Of a stretch of 64,000 nt of DNA, positions 8,873-18,889 are shown piece after piece. This DNA is from Nocardia sputorum (GTDB lineage: Bacteria > Actinomycetota > Actinomycetes > Mycobacteriales > Mycobacteriaceae): contig NZ_AP026978.1 of assembly GCF_027924405.1 (NCBI RefSeq), forward strand, positions 5,890,001 through 5,954,000, given 5' to 3'. Every line of letters begins with the position of its first letter. Position 1 is the stretch's first letter. Both the position numbers and the translations under genes were made by a program. The notes beneath the pieces are model-generated. The model ran no database searches. It saw nothing but the letters and a program-made list of their open reading frames with translations, and had not been told where the DNA came from.

Positions 8873-9394
8873 ATGGAACACAGGCACCACCCGTCGACCG
8901 AGCACGCCACGCACGCCACGCACACCGCACAGCACGCCGGACACCACTCCCCCGCTACCTGGCGGATGGCGGCCATGGCGACGCTGCACTGCCTCACCGG
9001 CTGCGCCGTCGGCGAGATCCTCGGCATGGTGATCGGCACCGCGCTGGGCTGGAACAACGCCTCGACGATGGTGCTGGCCATCGTGCTCGCGTTCGTGTTC
9101 GGCTACGCGTTCACCATGCGCGGCGTGCTGCGGGCGGGCCTGCCGTTGGCCGCCGCGGTCGGCACCGCACTGGCCGCCGACACGGTGTCCATCACGGTCA
9201 TGGAGATCGTGGACAACGCCGTGATCCTGGCGGTCCCGGGCGCGATGGACGCCCACCTGGACACCGTGCTGTTCTGGGCCACCCTCGCCGTCGCGTTCGC
9301 GGTGGCTTTCGTGGTGACCACGCCGGTCAACAAGTGGATGATCGGCCGCAGCAAAGGCCACGCGGTGGTGCATTCGCTGCACGGCGCGCACTGA
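8873..9394 (+). CDS. DUF4396 membrane protein, probably copper-linked
   Basis: A 173-residue protein. The first 30 residues are His-rich (HRHHPST, THATHTAQHAGHH), then four or five hydrophobic segments follow (TLHCLTGCAVGEILGMVIG onward), as in DUF4396 proteins, which often sit beside copper ATPases. The His-rich start and TGC segment could bind metal. The CsoR-like palindrome in the promoter independently points to copper (or persulfide) control. Transport versus sensing cannot be told from sequence. Confidence 0.8.
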   Translation: MEHRHHPSTEHATHATHTAQHAGHHSPATWRMAAMATLHCLTGCAVGEILGMVIGTALGWNNASTMVLAIVLAFVFGYAFTMRGVLRAGLPLAAAVGTALAADTVSITVMEIVDNAVILAVPGAMDAHLDTVLFWATLAVAFAVAFVVTTPVNKWMIGRSKGHAVVHSLHGAH

Positions 9395-9445
9395 TCAGCA
9401 CGCCGCCGGATCCGCGCCTTCCAGTGCCGGGATTGTCGGCTATAT

Positions 9446-9487
9446 GCCCGTTCAGCTAGGCAGACTGCTCAGCTGAACGGGCTTTTG
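9446..9487 (+). terminator. rho-independent terminator after DUF4396
   Basis: A perfect 12-bp stem GCCCGTTCAGCT (9446-9457) / AGCTGAACGGGC (9471-9482) with a 13-nt loop, followed by TTTTG. It lies 51 nt past the DUF4396 stop and before phhA. Confidence 0.85.
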
Positions 9488-9522
9488 TTGTCGGCGGGTT
9501 CCGGCGGTGCTTGCATCGAGAT

Positions 9523-10422
9523 ATGTTCACCGAGGCGCAGCTGTACTCGCCGGTGACCCGCACCGGCGACGGCGATGTGACCGTGCACCTGAGCGAGGAG
9601 CACCCCGGCGTACACGACCCGGTATACCGGGCCCGGCGCAACGCCATCGCGGCGCTGGCGCTGGACTACGCGCCGGGAAAGCCGCTCCCGCACATCTCCT
9701 ACACCGACGAAGAGCAGCAGGTGTGGCGAATCGTGTCGGCCGAACTCGCCCGCAAGCATCGCAACTATGCCAGCGCGGAGGTGCTCACGGCCGCCGAGGC
9801 GCTCGCGTTGCCCACCGATCACATCCCGCAACTGGACGAGGTCTCCGCCGCGCTGACACCGCTGACCGGGTTCCGTTACGCCCCGGCCGCGGGCCTGGTG
9901 CCGCTGCGGGAGTTCTTCGGTTCGTTCGCCGATCGGATCTTCCACTCCACGCAGTACATCCGGCATCACTCCGCGCCGTTGTACACCCCCGAGCCGGACG
10001 CCATCCACGAGATCATCGGTCACGCCAACCAGATCGCCAGCCCTCGCTTCGCGGCGATCTACGCGACGGTCGGTGCGGCGGTCGCGCGCTTGACCACCGA
10101 CCGCGCCCTGAAATTCCTCGCCGACGTCTTCTGGTTCTCGATGGAGTTCGGCGTCGTCCGGGAACACGGCGAGGTCCGCTGTTACGGCGCGGGCCTGCTG
10201 TCGTCCTATGGGGAGATCGAGGAGTTCCGGCACGCCGAGCTGCGCCCCCTCGACATCGCCCAGATGGGCACCGCGACCTACGACATCACGCACTACCAGC
10301 CGGTTCTCTACTGCGCGGACTCGATCGCCGAGATCGAGGACGTGATCGGCGGCTTCTTCGCGACGATGGACGACGAAACACCCGATCGCTTGCGGCACGC
10401 GGGCACCGCCCCAGCGCGGTAG
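9523..10422 (+). CDS. phhA: phenylalanine 4-monooxygenase
   Basis: A 299-residue single-domain aromatic amino acid hydroxylase. It converts phenylalanine to tyrosine using tetrahydropterin, O2 and Fe(II). The iron triad is visible: HEIIGH gives His162 and His167, and WFSMEFG gives Glu208. There is no N-terminal ACT domain, as is usual for bacterial forms. The ATG at 9523 is preferred; a TTG 12 nt upstream is possible. It is a single gene following a strong terminator. Confidence 0.93.
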   Translation: MFTEAQLYSPVTRTGDGDVTVHLSEEHPGVHDPVYRARRNAIAALALDYAPGKPLPHISYTDEEQQVWRIVSAELARKHRNYASAEVLTAAEALALPTDHIPQLDEVSAALTPLTGFRYAPAAGLVPLREFFGSFADRIFHSTQYIRHHSAPLYTPEPDAIHEIIGHANQIASPRFAAIYATVGAAVARLTTDRALKFLADVFWFSMEFGVVREHGEVRCYGAGLLSSYGEIEEFRHAELRPLDIAQMGTATYDITHYQPVLYCADSIAEIEDVIGGFFATMDDETPDRLRHAGTAPAR

Positions 10423-10437
10423 CGCCGGGTCACGACC

Positions 10438-11049
10438 TCAGGACTCGGGCCGCGGCGCGAGCGGCATGCCCGCGTCCAGGAAATCCAACGTGCGGGTGAT
10501 GTTCTCGACGTTCAACGGCGTCATCGTCGCCATGCCGAGGGCCGCGCCCGCCATCGCGCCCGCCGCCACCCGCACCTCGAAGTCGTCGGCGGCCCGGCCG
10601 AGATGATCGGCCAGCAGGCTCGCGATGAGATCGATGCTGCGGATGATCTCCAAGCCGATGGCCGACCGCAGCTCCGGCACGTGATACAGCAGTGCCTGCC
10701 GCTCCTGTTCGAACGCCAGCTCGGCGGCGGGCAGATTCCCGAAGACCTCGAGCACCGCGTTGCGGAAGGCCGCCATCGGCTTGATATCGCGCGACTGACG
10801 CCGCAGCGCCTCGAGCATCAGCGGATCCAGGTCGTCGGCGAGCACCAACTGTTCCTTGGACGGGAAGTAGCGGAAGAAGGTGCTCGGCGAGACATCGGCG
10901 GCCGCGGCGATCTGTTCGACGGTCGTCTCGTTGTAGCCCTGCTCGCGGAACAGCCGGAATGCTTCGAGACGAATCGTCCGGCGGGTCCGTTCCTTCTTCC
11001 GCTCGCGCAAACCCTGCGCCGTCCCGTTCGCGGGTAGCTCAACCGACAT
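10438..11049 (-). CDS. TetR-family repressor of the adjacent efflux gene
   Basis: A 203-residue protein with a TetR HTH (TTVEQIAAAADVSPSTFFRYFPSKEQLV, about 45-75) and a variable ligand-binding helical domain. Its start overlaps the end of the MFS gene by 11 nt, so the two are co-translated from the MFS promoter. That promoter carries a TetR-style palindrome at 12585-12599, suggesting autoregulation of the pair. Confidence 0.92.
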   Translation of the reverse strand: MSVELPANGTAQGLRERKKERTRRTIRLEAFRLFREQGYNETTVEQIAAAADVSPSTFFRYFPSKEQLVLADDLDPLMLEALRRQSRDIKPMAAFRNAVLEVFGNLPAAELAFEQERQALLYHVPELRSAIGLEIIRSIDLIASLLADHLGRAADDFEVRVAAGAMAGAALGMATMTPLNVENITRTLDFLDAGMPLAPRPES

Positions 11050-12553
11050 GTATTGATTCTGCCGCACCCGGCTCCGCCGCCCGCGCGGGTTGCCGGGCAC
11101 GCACCACGGTCGCCGCGAGCACGGCCGCCAGCAGGCACAGCCCCGCGCAGGCCCAGAGCATCGCGCTCATGCCGCCGAGGAAAGCCGTCTGCACCTGGTG
11201 CAGCATCGACGGATCACCCAGCTTGCGTGCCGTGGCGACCCCCGCGTTCACGCCGTCGTCGATCGGTTCGCGGTTCAGCGCGCCGAGTTCCGATCGGTAC
11301 CGGGTGGACAGCACGGTGCCCAGCACCGCGACGCCGATCGTGCCGCCCGCTTGGCGCAGGGCCTGCAACAGCGCGGAACCGGAGCCGGAGCGCTCCGCGT
11401 CCAGTTCACCCATCGCCATGCCCATCGCGGCGGGCATCACCAACCCCATTCCGGCGCCGAGCAGCGTCAGCCACAGGGCGGTGAAGCCGTAGCCGCTGTC
11501 CACCGTGGTGAGCGCGCCCAGCACCAGCGAACCGGCCAAGAGGGTGAACCCGGCGGTGATGACGATGCGAAGGCCAAGTTTCGGCAGCACCTTGTCGACC
11601 AGCCTGCTGCCCACCAGCAACCCGCCGATCAGCGGAAGCAACCGCAGGCCGCTGCCCAGCGCGTCCACGCCGAGCACCGCTTGGAAGTATTGCGGAACGG
11701 TGAAGAACATGCCGAACATGGCGAAGTTCACCACGATGGAAAATGCTGTGCCCCAACGGAATCCATCTGCCGCGAACAACCCGAGGTCGACCAGCGGATG
11801 CGTGGTCTTGCGCTGCCAGGCCAGGAACGCGCCGAACAGCAGCACACCGGTCGCGACGGTCGCCCAGGCCGGGCCGTCGCTCCAGCCCTGCTCACCGATC
11901 CGGATGAAGCCGTAGGTGAGCCCGAGCATGCCCGCCGCGGACAATGCCACTCCGGGCAGATCGATCCGGAAGCGCTGCGCGCTGCGCGATTCGGGCACGA
12001 GTACGGCGACGGCGAGCGCACCGATCACGACCATCGGCACGTTGATCAGGAACACCGACCCCCACCAGAAGTTGCGCAGCAGCCAGCCGCCCACGATCGG
12101 GCCCAGTGGCAAGCCGATCGCGGTCGAGGTGATCCAGATCGTGAGCGCGCGCTGGAGATCGGCCGGTTCGGGGAACATCGCGGGCAGCACCGACATCGAC
12201 AGCGGCATCATCGCCGCCGCCGCGATACCGAGCACGACCCGCGCCGCGATGAGCTCACCGGGCGAGCCGGCCACGGCACAGGCGACGGACGCGATGCCGA
12301 ACAGCGCCAGGGCCGCCAGCAGGAACTTCTTGCGGCCGTAGCGGTCGCCGAGCGCGCCCGCGGGCAGCATCACGGCGGCCAGCGCCAGCGTGTAGGCGCT
12401 GCTGAACCACTGCAGCGCGGCGGTATTCGCGTTCAGGTCGACCGCGAGCGTGGGCAGCGCCACGGTCAGCACGGTGACGTCGAGCCCGATGGTCAGCATC
12501 GCCACTGCCAGCGCGCCGAGGGCAAGCCAGCGCCGGGGCGAGTCGTTCTTCAT
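11039..12553 (-). CDS. MFS drug exporter, DHA2 family (14 TMS)
   Basis: A 504-residue transporter. The first segment ends in LDVTVLTVALPTLAVDL (the DHA2 motif), followed by GALGDRYGRKKFLLAAL (loop 2-3 motif A) and about 14 hydrophobic segments, as in QacA/EmrB-type proton antiporters. GGAGG stands before the ATG. It is first in an operon with a TetR gene. The substrate is unknown. Confidence 0.92.
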   Translation of the reverse strand: MKNDSPRRWLALGALAVAMLTIGLDVTVLTVALPTLAVDLNANTAALQWFSSAYTLALAAVMLPAGALGDRYGRKKFLLAALALFGIASVACAVAGSPGELIAARVVLGIAAAAMMPLSMSVLPAMFPEPADLQRALTIWITSTAIGLPLGPIVGGWLLRNFWWGSVFLINVPMVVIGALAVAVLVPESRSAQRFRIDLPGVALSAAGMLGLTYGFIRIGEQGWSDGPAWATVATGVLLFGAFLAWQRKTTHPLVDLGLFAADGFRWGTAFSIVVNFAMFGMFFTVPQYFQAVLGVDALGSGLRLLPLIGGLLVGSRLVDKVLPKLGLRIVITAGFTLLAGSLVLGALTTVDSGYGFTALWLTLLGAGMGLVMPAAMGMAMGELDAERSGSGSALLQALRQAGGTIGVAVLGTVLSTRYRSELGALNREPIDDGVNAGVATARKLGDPSMLHQVQTAFLGGMSAMLWACAGLCLLAAVLAATVVRARQPARAAEPGAAESIHVG

Positions 12554-12584
12554 GACGCCTCCAAAAATGGGAGTTGCAACCTTT

Positions 12585-12599
12585 TGATAGTAACTGTCA
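12585..12599 (-). promoter_or_regulatory. TetR-type operator in the efflux promoter
   Basis: On the reverse strand TGACAGT-T-ACTATCA is a 15-bp palindrome with one mismatch. A TTGACAG with the same half-site start lies about 23 nt further upstream and may be the -35 box. It sits 31 nt before the efflux ATG. Confidence 0.55.
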
Positions 12600-12682
12600 T
12601 TTAGTAGAGTCTGTCAATATCTTGTCCGGACCTGCCGAGCGTGTGCGGCCGATCACCGGATCGCTCGCTAGGCTCATCGGCG

Positions 12683-13984
12683 ATGAAGATCACTCGCCGT
12701 GCCTTGCTCTGCGTGGGCGTCGTGCTGGCCGTCGCCGCGATCGGAGCGACGGCCGCGCCGTCGCTCGCCGAGCCCGGCACCACTACGCCGTTCACCACCC
12801 CGAACACCGACGGCTGCCCGCAGAAGACGTTGCCGCCCGCGCCGATCGACGCCTCCGAAGTGCCCGCGCCCGGACAACCGACCCCGGCCCCGCTGCCGAT
12901 CCCCTCCCCGCCGATCGGCGGCGCGCGCCTCGGCGAGTGCGGCGTGGTGCTTCCCAAAGCCGCGCCACCCGCCCCGCAGGACATCTCGGCGACGGCTTGG
13001 CTGGTGGCGGATCTGGACAGCGGCGAAGTGCTGGCCGCGAAGGACCCGCACGGGCGTTACCGGCCCGCCAGCACGATCAAAGTGCTGCTGGCCACGCTGG
13101 CGCTGCGCACGCTGCAGCTGGACAAGGTGGTGGTCGGCACGCAGGCCGACGCCGATGTCGACGGCACCCGCGTCGGCATCGGGCCGGGCGGCCGATATAC
13201 GAACCGGCAGCTCATGCAGGCGCTGATCATGGCTTCGGGCAACGACGCGGCGCATGCCATCGCCGCGCAGCTCGGCGGCGACGCGGCGACCGTCGCGAAG
13301 ATGAACGACTTGGCGAAATCGTTGCGCGCCATGGACACTCGCACGGCCACGCCGTCCGGGCTGGACGGGCCCGGGATGAGTACCTCGGCCTACGACCTCG
13401 CCGTGCTGTTTCGCGAGGCCATGACCATCCCGCTGTTCGCCGAGCTGATCCACACCGAGCAGGTCGACTTCCCGGGCTACCCGGCCGACCCGGCGATTCC
13501 CGGCGACACCGACCGTCCCGGCTACCCGATCGGCAACGACAACCAGTTGCTCTACAACTACGACGGCGCGCTCGGCGGCAAGACCGGCTTCACCGACGAC
13601 GCGCGCCAGACCTTCGTCGCCGCCGCACAGCGGGGCGGCCGCAGACTCACCGTCACCCTGCTCAAGGCCGACGTGCAACCGTTGCGGCCCTGGGAACAGG
13701 CCGCCCGCCTGCTCGATTACGGATTCGCCCTGCCCCGCGGCGCCGCGATCGGCAACCTGCCCGGTGCGGTGGTGCCCCAGCGGGACCAGAGCGCGGTCAC
13801 CTTGGCCGCGCCGCCCACGGCGGGCAGCGACCGGGCCACGCCTTCGGTGCCGGGCAGCGACCCGTCCGCCATGCCCGCGGCCGAGGATCGCCGGACCGGC
13901 GCCAGAACCCTGCTGATCATCGGCGGCGTCCTCGTGGTCGCCGCGCTGCTGCTAGCCGCACGGCAGGTCAACCGGCGGCGCTGA
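12683..13984 (+). CDS. dacB: D-alanyl-D-alanine carboxypeptidase (S11)
   Basis: A 433-residue penicillin-binding carboxypeptidase that trims the terminal D-Ala of peptidoglycan stem peptides. The three active-site motifs are present: SxxK as S130-T-I-K133, SGN at 185-187 and KTG at 300-302. An N-terminal signal segment, a Pro-rich linker (about 35-90), and a C-terminal membrane helix followed by RQVNRRR anchor it outside the membrane. The position next to yhjD and trpS matches mycobacterial dacB1. Confidence 0.93.
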   Translation: MKITRRALLCVGVVLAVAAIGATAAPSLAEPGTTTPFTTPNTDGCPQKTLPPAPIDASEVPAPGQPTPAPLPIPSPPIGGARLGECGVVLPKAAPPAPQDISATAWLVADLDSGEVLAAKDPHGRYRPASTIKVLLATLALRTLQLDKVVVGTQADADVDGTRVGIGPGGRYTNRQLMQALIMASGNDAAHAIAAQLGGDAATVAKMNDLAKSLRAMDTRTATPSGLDGPGMSTSAYDLAVLFREAMTIPLFAELIHTEQVDFPGYPADPAIPGDTDRPGYPIGNDNQLLYNYDGALGGKTGFTDDARQTFVAAAQRGGRRLTVTLLKADVQPLRPWEQAARLLDYGFALPRGAAIGNLPGAVVPQRDQSAVTLAAPPTAGSDRATPSVPGSDPSAMPAAEDRRTGARTLLIIGGVLVVAALLLAARQVNRRR

Positions 13985-14022
13985 TCGAACCCGCGCACGA
14001 GCCACTCGGCGCGGTGGACAGA

Positions 14023-15057
14023 TCAGCGACGTCCGGGCAACTTACGTAGGCCGGAAAGCGCGAGGGCGGCAAGCGCGCCCGCGCCGAAGTAGGCGGCGCC
14101 CACGCCCGCCGATATCTCGCGTGCGCTGACCCGCGGCGCTATCACGGCGGGTCCGGGTGCGGGAATCTCCGCTTCCGGCTCGTTCTCCGCCGCGGTGGCG
14201 GCCCACGCGGTGGCGAACAGGACGATGCGGTAGGTGACGTAACTGAACACCATCAGGCCGATGATCGAGCCGAATGTGGCGCCCGCGGGGCTGCTCAGCA
14301 CCGATCGCAGATAGATCGACGCGACGATCTTGAACACCTCGAACACCAGCGCGGCCATGGCAGCCGCCTTGGCGGCGCTGGCCAGCGTCACCGGCTCCCG
14401 GGGCAATCGGGCGATGACCCACGCGAACACCGCCCAGGAGGCGAGGAACCCGAGCGAGGTGGACAACAGCCACAGCAGCACGCCCGCCCCGGGCGCTTCA
14501 TCGAGGCCGATGCTCTCGAGCAGCCGCCTGCCGAGGGTGCTCGAGGCCAACGCCGACAACCCGAGCGACACGGCGAAGGCGAGCCCGAGACCGACCAGCG
14601 CCCCCAGATCGGAGAGCTTGGTCATCAGCCAATTGCCGTCCGGGGACTTCTGCTCCCATTGCTCGGTGAGCGCGGCACGCAGGTTGGCCATCCAGCCCAA
14701 CCCGCTGTAGACGCCGGTGACCAGACCCAGCACGCCGACCGTGCGCCGCGACTCCACCGCCTGATCGACCAGGTCGTTGAGCTGGGTGCCGAACGAGCCG
14801 GGAATGTTCTCGACGATCTTGGACCGTAACTCCTCCAGCAGCTCCGGATTGCTGGACAAGACCACGCCCGCGACCGAGAAAGCGATCATGAGCAGCGGAA
14901 ACAACGACAGCACAGTGAAATACGTGATACCCGCCGCGTAGTAGTCGCCGCGTTGCCGCTGATAGCGTCCCGCGGTGCGGACCAAGTGGTCCAGCCACGG
15001 CTGCGCCTGAATCCGGCGTTCGATCCCGGCTTTGACATTGTCGATCACCTGCACCAT
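14023..15057 (-). CDS. YhjD/YihY/BrkB-family inner membrane protein
   Basis: A 344-residue integral membrane protein with about six hydrophobic segments and the family landmark DYYAAGITYFTVLSLFPLLM. It lies 79 nt downstream of trpS on the same strand, as in mycobacteria. Family members have been called BrkB or transporters, but the activity is uncertain. The C-terminal tail is Pro/Ala-rich and ends after one more hydrophobic stretch. Confidence 0.88.
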   Translation of the reverse strand: MVQVIDNVKAGIERRIQAQPWLDHLVRTAGRYQRQRGDYYAAGITYFTVLSLFPLLMIAFSVAGVVLSSNPELLEELRSKIVENIPGSFGTQLNDLVDQAVESRRTVGVLGLVTGVYSGLGWMANLRAALTEQWEQKSPDGNWLMTKLSDLGALVGLGLAFAVSLGLSALASSTLGRRLLESIGLDEAPGAGVLLWLLSTSLGFLASWAVFAWVIARLPREPVTLASAAKAAAMAALVFEVFKIVASIYLRSVLSSPAGATFGSIIGLMVFSYVTYRIVLFATAWAATAAENEPEAEIPAPGPAVIAPRVSAREISAGVGAAYFGAGALAALALSGLRKLPGRR

Positions 15058-15136
15058 TCGCCCCTTCGACCAAGAGACCTCACACCGGTGTTACCCGGCC
15101 GGGCGCGCGACAACCGCCCAGCGAAGGCGCGGCAGC

Positions 15137-16189
<1,053 letters not shown>

Positions 16190-17122
16190 TCAAGCCGAAT
16201 TTCGCTGCACCCAGTTGCGCGGGTCCACTCCGGGCATGCTCGGCCTGCCGCCGCTGACCAGTTCGCGCTCACGCCGGGACAGCATTTTGTAGACCGGCGC
16301 GCTCGGGCCGGCGAGCGTGTCCCGCAGCACCGGGGGCACCAGCGGAACCGACACGTGCGCGGTGCGGACCGCCTGGGAAAGCCCCCGGTAGGCGACCTCC
16401 TCGACCGCGCCCCAGCGCATGCCGTACATCCGCCGGATGCGGGCCGGCAGACTGCCCTGCACCAGCAGGTAGAACGCGGAGGTGACCTGCTGCATCGGCA
16501 CGCCCTGCGAATACGGGACGCGCTGTCCGGCCAGGTAGGAACCGACCAGCCGCGCCTCGTCGGTCAGGAACAGTTGGTCGGAGGCGAGATAGTCGTCGAA
16601 GTAGGCCCGGAACCCGGCGTAATCGGCCGGTGCGGCGTCCGCGGGCATCCCGAACAGCTCGGCCCAGCGCACGTAGTCCTGGTAGAGCCCCTCCCGCTCG
16701 CCATCGGTCATGGTGCGCACCAGCAGGTCGTACATCACCTCGGCGGAGTCGAACGTGAAGGCCATCGTCATGAACATCAGGTGCGGGTCGAGCGCGGAGT
16801 ATCCGGTGCCTGCCGGATGGTGGGCTCCGGCGTCCTCCGGGAGCGCGCCACGCACCTTGACGTGCCGTTTCCTGGTGAATGCCAGCGCGCGGTCGGCCTC
16901 GGCTCTGCTGCCGAGGAACACCGCCTCGAACAGGCGGCCGGTGAGCGCGAGCCGGGTGTAGGGCGTCATCCGGTGCTCGGTGTTCTCCGCGGTGCCGACG
17001 TAGAGCAGCGGGTGCACCGCGCCGATCACCAGCGCGCGCAAGCCGTAGGTCAGCCCCACCGCGCGCTTGCTCATCACCCGCCGGACCATCGAGTGGTCAC
17101 TGAAATAGCCGGGCTCGGACAT
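16190..17122 (-). CDS. MpaB-family oxygenase (DUF2236)
   Basis: A 310-residue protein of the family that includes latex-clearing and mycophenolate-pathway oxygenases, heme-dependent in characterised members. Recognised by PGYFSDHSMVRRV, the long helical core, and the conserved His/Arg pattern (TENTEHRMTPYTRLALTGRL). GGAGG lies before the ATG at 17122; in-frame codons further upstream run through the operator region and are rejected. It is divergent from a TetR gene, which is the probable regulator. Substrate unknown. Confidence 0.85.
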   Translation of the reverse strand: MSEPGYFSDHSMVRRVMSKRAVGLTYGLRALVIGAVHPLLYVGTAENTEHRMTPYTRLALTGRLFEAVFLGSRAEADRALAFTRKRHVKVRGALPEDAGAHHPAGTGYSALDPHLMFMTMAFTFDSAEVMYDLLVRTMTDGEREGLYQDYVRWAELFGMPADAAPADYAGFRAYFDDYLASDQLFLTDEARLVGSYLAGQRVPYSQGVPMQQVTSAFYLLVQGSLPARIRRMYGMRWGAVEEVAYRGLSQAVRTAHVSVPLVPPVLRDTLAGPSAPVYKMLSRRERELVSGGRPSMPGVDPRNWVQRNSA

Positions 17123-17161
17123 CGCCGCCTCCTCGTCGAGAACATCTGGCAATAGCATCCA

Positions 17162-17199
17162 CCAGAATCCGCTATTCTGGCAAGAGATACCTCCAGAAT
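17162..17199. promoter_or_regulatory. TetR-type operator between mpaB-like gene and tetR
   Basis: CCAGAAT-N5-ATTCTGG (17162-17180) is a perfect inverted repeat, and a third CCAGAAT half-site lies at 17193-17199. It sits between the divergent oxygenase and TetR starts, where one repressor could control both. Confidence 0.65.
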
Positions 17200-17270
17200 G
17201 TTGCCGAGCCGCGTCCGGCGTGGACGGCGAGGTAGACGCTGGGACCTGAGGCACCTGTAAGAATCGAACT

Positions 17271-17906
17271 GTGACGGCGCAACGAACCTATGGAGGCATA
17301 TCCGCCGAGGAGCGCCGGGCCCAGCGGCGCGGCGCGTTGCTGGAGGCCGCGCTCGAGATCATCGGCACTGAGGGGCTGGGGAAACTCACCGTGTCGGGGT
17401 TGTGCGCGCGGGCCGGTCTCAACGAGCGGTACTACTACGAGAACTTCGACAGCCGCGACGCCGTGCTCACCGCCCTGATCGACGGAATCGCCGCAGAACT
17501 CGCGGCGGCCATTCTCGCGGCCGTGCGCACCGCCGCGCCGGACACACGCGCCACCGCGCACGCCGCGATCACCGCCGGCGTACATCTGCTCACCGACGAC
17601 CCACGCAAGGCGAAGGCAGCGTTGATCGCGGGCATGGCGACCCCGGAACTGCGCGCCCGCACCACCGAGACGGTCCGCGGATTCGCGCGGATGGTGGCCG
17701 CGGAGGGCACCGACTTCTACCGGATGCCCGACTCGGCCCCCGCCTCGGCGGTCGACTTCCGCGCCCTCTACCTGGTCGGGGGGCTGGTGCAGACGCTGAC
17801 CGCTTGGCTCCAGGGCGATCTGAACCTCACCCGCGACGAACTGATCGAGCACACGGTCGACGTCTTCGTCCTGCTCGGCGAGGACCTGGCCGACAAATTG
17901 CGGTAA
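17271..17906 (+). CDS. TetR-family regulator
   Basis: A 211-residue protein with a TetR-type HTH (LTVSGLCARAGLNERYYYENFDSRDAVLTAL, about 40-70). GTG start. It is divergent from the MpaB-family oxygenase with the CCAGAAT palindrome between them, so it probably represses that gene and itself. The ligand is unknown. Confidence 0.9.
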   Translation: MTAQRTYGGISAEERRAQRRGALLEAALEIIGTEGLGKLTVSGLCARAGLNERYYYENFDSRDAVLTALIDGIAAELAAAILAAVRTAAPDTRATAHAAITAGVHLLTDDPRKAKAALIAGMATPELRARTTETVRGFARMVAAEGTDFYRMPDSAPASAVDFRALYLVGGLVQTLTAWLQGDLNLTRDELIEHTVDVFVLLGEDLADKLR

Positions 17907-17915
17907 CGGCCCCGG

Positions 17916-18410
17916 TCACAGCCGCAGCGACACGTCCTGCAGATCGGGCGCGTCGCCTTGCAGGACGACCCGGAAGAGCACGTCCCGCCGCGACCAGTAG
18001 GCGGCGCAGTCGCGCATGGCCTCGGCGAACCAGTCGCGCTCGATCGGCTCCTCGGCCAGCAACTCGGCCGACTCGCGCACCACCGCAACGTATCCGGCGC
18101 CTTCGCCGAGGAAATCGTCCAGGTCACGCAGGCATTCGTCGAATGCGTCCTTGTTCTCACCGAAGTAGTACGGAAACTGGAACGCGGCGGCGAACTCGTC
18201 GAACAGCCGGGCGGTGGTCGGCATCTTCGCGCCGCGCAGCTCGCGCACCAGGTAGCCGGAAGGCGCCTTGTCCCGCACCGCGCTGAACTCGGCGGCGTCG
18301 ACCGCGAGCGCGCCGAACGTGACGCGCGGCGGCGCGAGTTCCGCGCTGGGCGGCGCGTCGTCCGCGTCGGGACGGGCAAGGAACTGCGACAGCGTGACGG
18401 TCTTTGTCAT
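17916..18410 (-). CDS. barstar-family ribonuclease inhibitor
   Basis: A 164-residue protein whose C-terminal two-thirds contains the barstar core, with YYFGENKDAFDECLRDLDDFL matching the barnase-facing helix region. The first 50 residues are an extension that classic barstar (about 90 residues) lacks. The start codon overlaps the ribonuclease stop (TGATG), giving coupled synthesis of toxin and inhibitor. It probably acts in the cytoplasm to protect the cell. Confidence 0.9.
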   Translation of the reverse strand: MTKTVTLSQFLARPDADDAPPSAELAPPRVTFGALAVDAAEFSAVRDKAPSGYLVRELRGAKMPTTARLFDEFAAAFQFPYYFGENKDAFDECLRDLDDFLGEGAGYVAVVRESAELLAEEPIERDWFAEAMRDCAAYWSRRDVLFRVVLQGDAPDLQDVSLRL

Positions 18411-18889
18411 CAGCGCATCCTCGTGAAGGTCTGGTAGTGGTCGCCGGTGTACCAGGCCGAGCCGTCGCTGCCGGTGACGATGCGTTCGGCGTCGCGGGAT
18501 CGGCCGGGCTGCTTGGGATTGACGTCCCATTCCTGATAGGTGATCGGTTTACCGGAGCCGTCGGTGGTGGGCAGGTCGCGGCCGCGGTTCTGCCATCGCT
18601 CGCCCCCTTTGGTGCCCGGGGCGTTCGCCGAGTCCGGCCACCGTCCCGCATCGATCTCCCGCAGGGTGACGTACGCGCGTTCGGGGACGCCGGCCGCCTG
18701 GGTGACCGGCGAGGCGGTGTCCCCACCGCGCGGGGCGGCGGTCGGGGTGACCGCGACGGTCGTCGCGCGACTCGACGGCGCGGCCGGGGTGGTATCGCCA
18801 CCGTCGTACAGCGCCAGCACCGCGGCGAGCAGCACCAGAGCGACCGCGCCCAGGACGCCGAGACCACGCGTCAATCGCGCCCGGTTCAT
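18410..18889 (-). CDS. secreted/anchored barnase-type ribonuclease
   Basis: A 159-residue protein with an N-terminal hydrophobic segment (signal or anchor, about 8-28), a Thr/Ala linker and a C-terminal barnase-like domain. Catalytic residues align as Glu120 (YQEWDV), Arg136 (ERIV) and His151 (GDHYQTFTRMR). It should cleave RNA endonucleolytically after export. It overlaps xth by ATGA upstream and barstar downstream. Confidence 0.92.
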   Translation of the reverse strand: MNRARLTRGLGVLGAVALVLLAAVLALYDGGDTTPAAPSSRATTVAVTPTAAPRGGDTASPVTQAAGVPERAYVTLREIDAGRWPDSANAPGTKGGERWQNRGRDLPTTDGSGKPITYQEWDVNPKQPGRSRDAERIVTGSDGSAWYTGDHYQTFTRMR

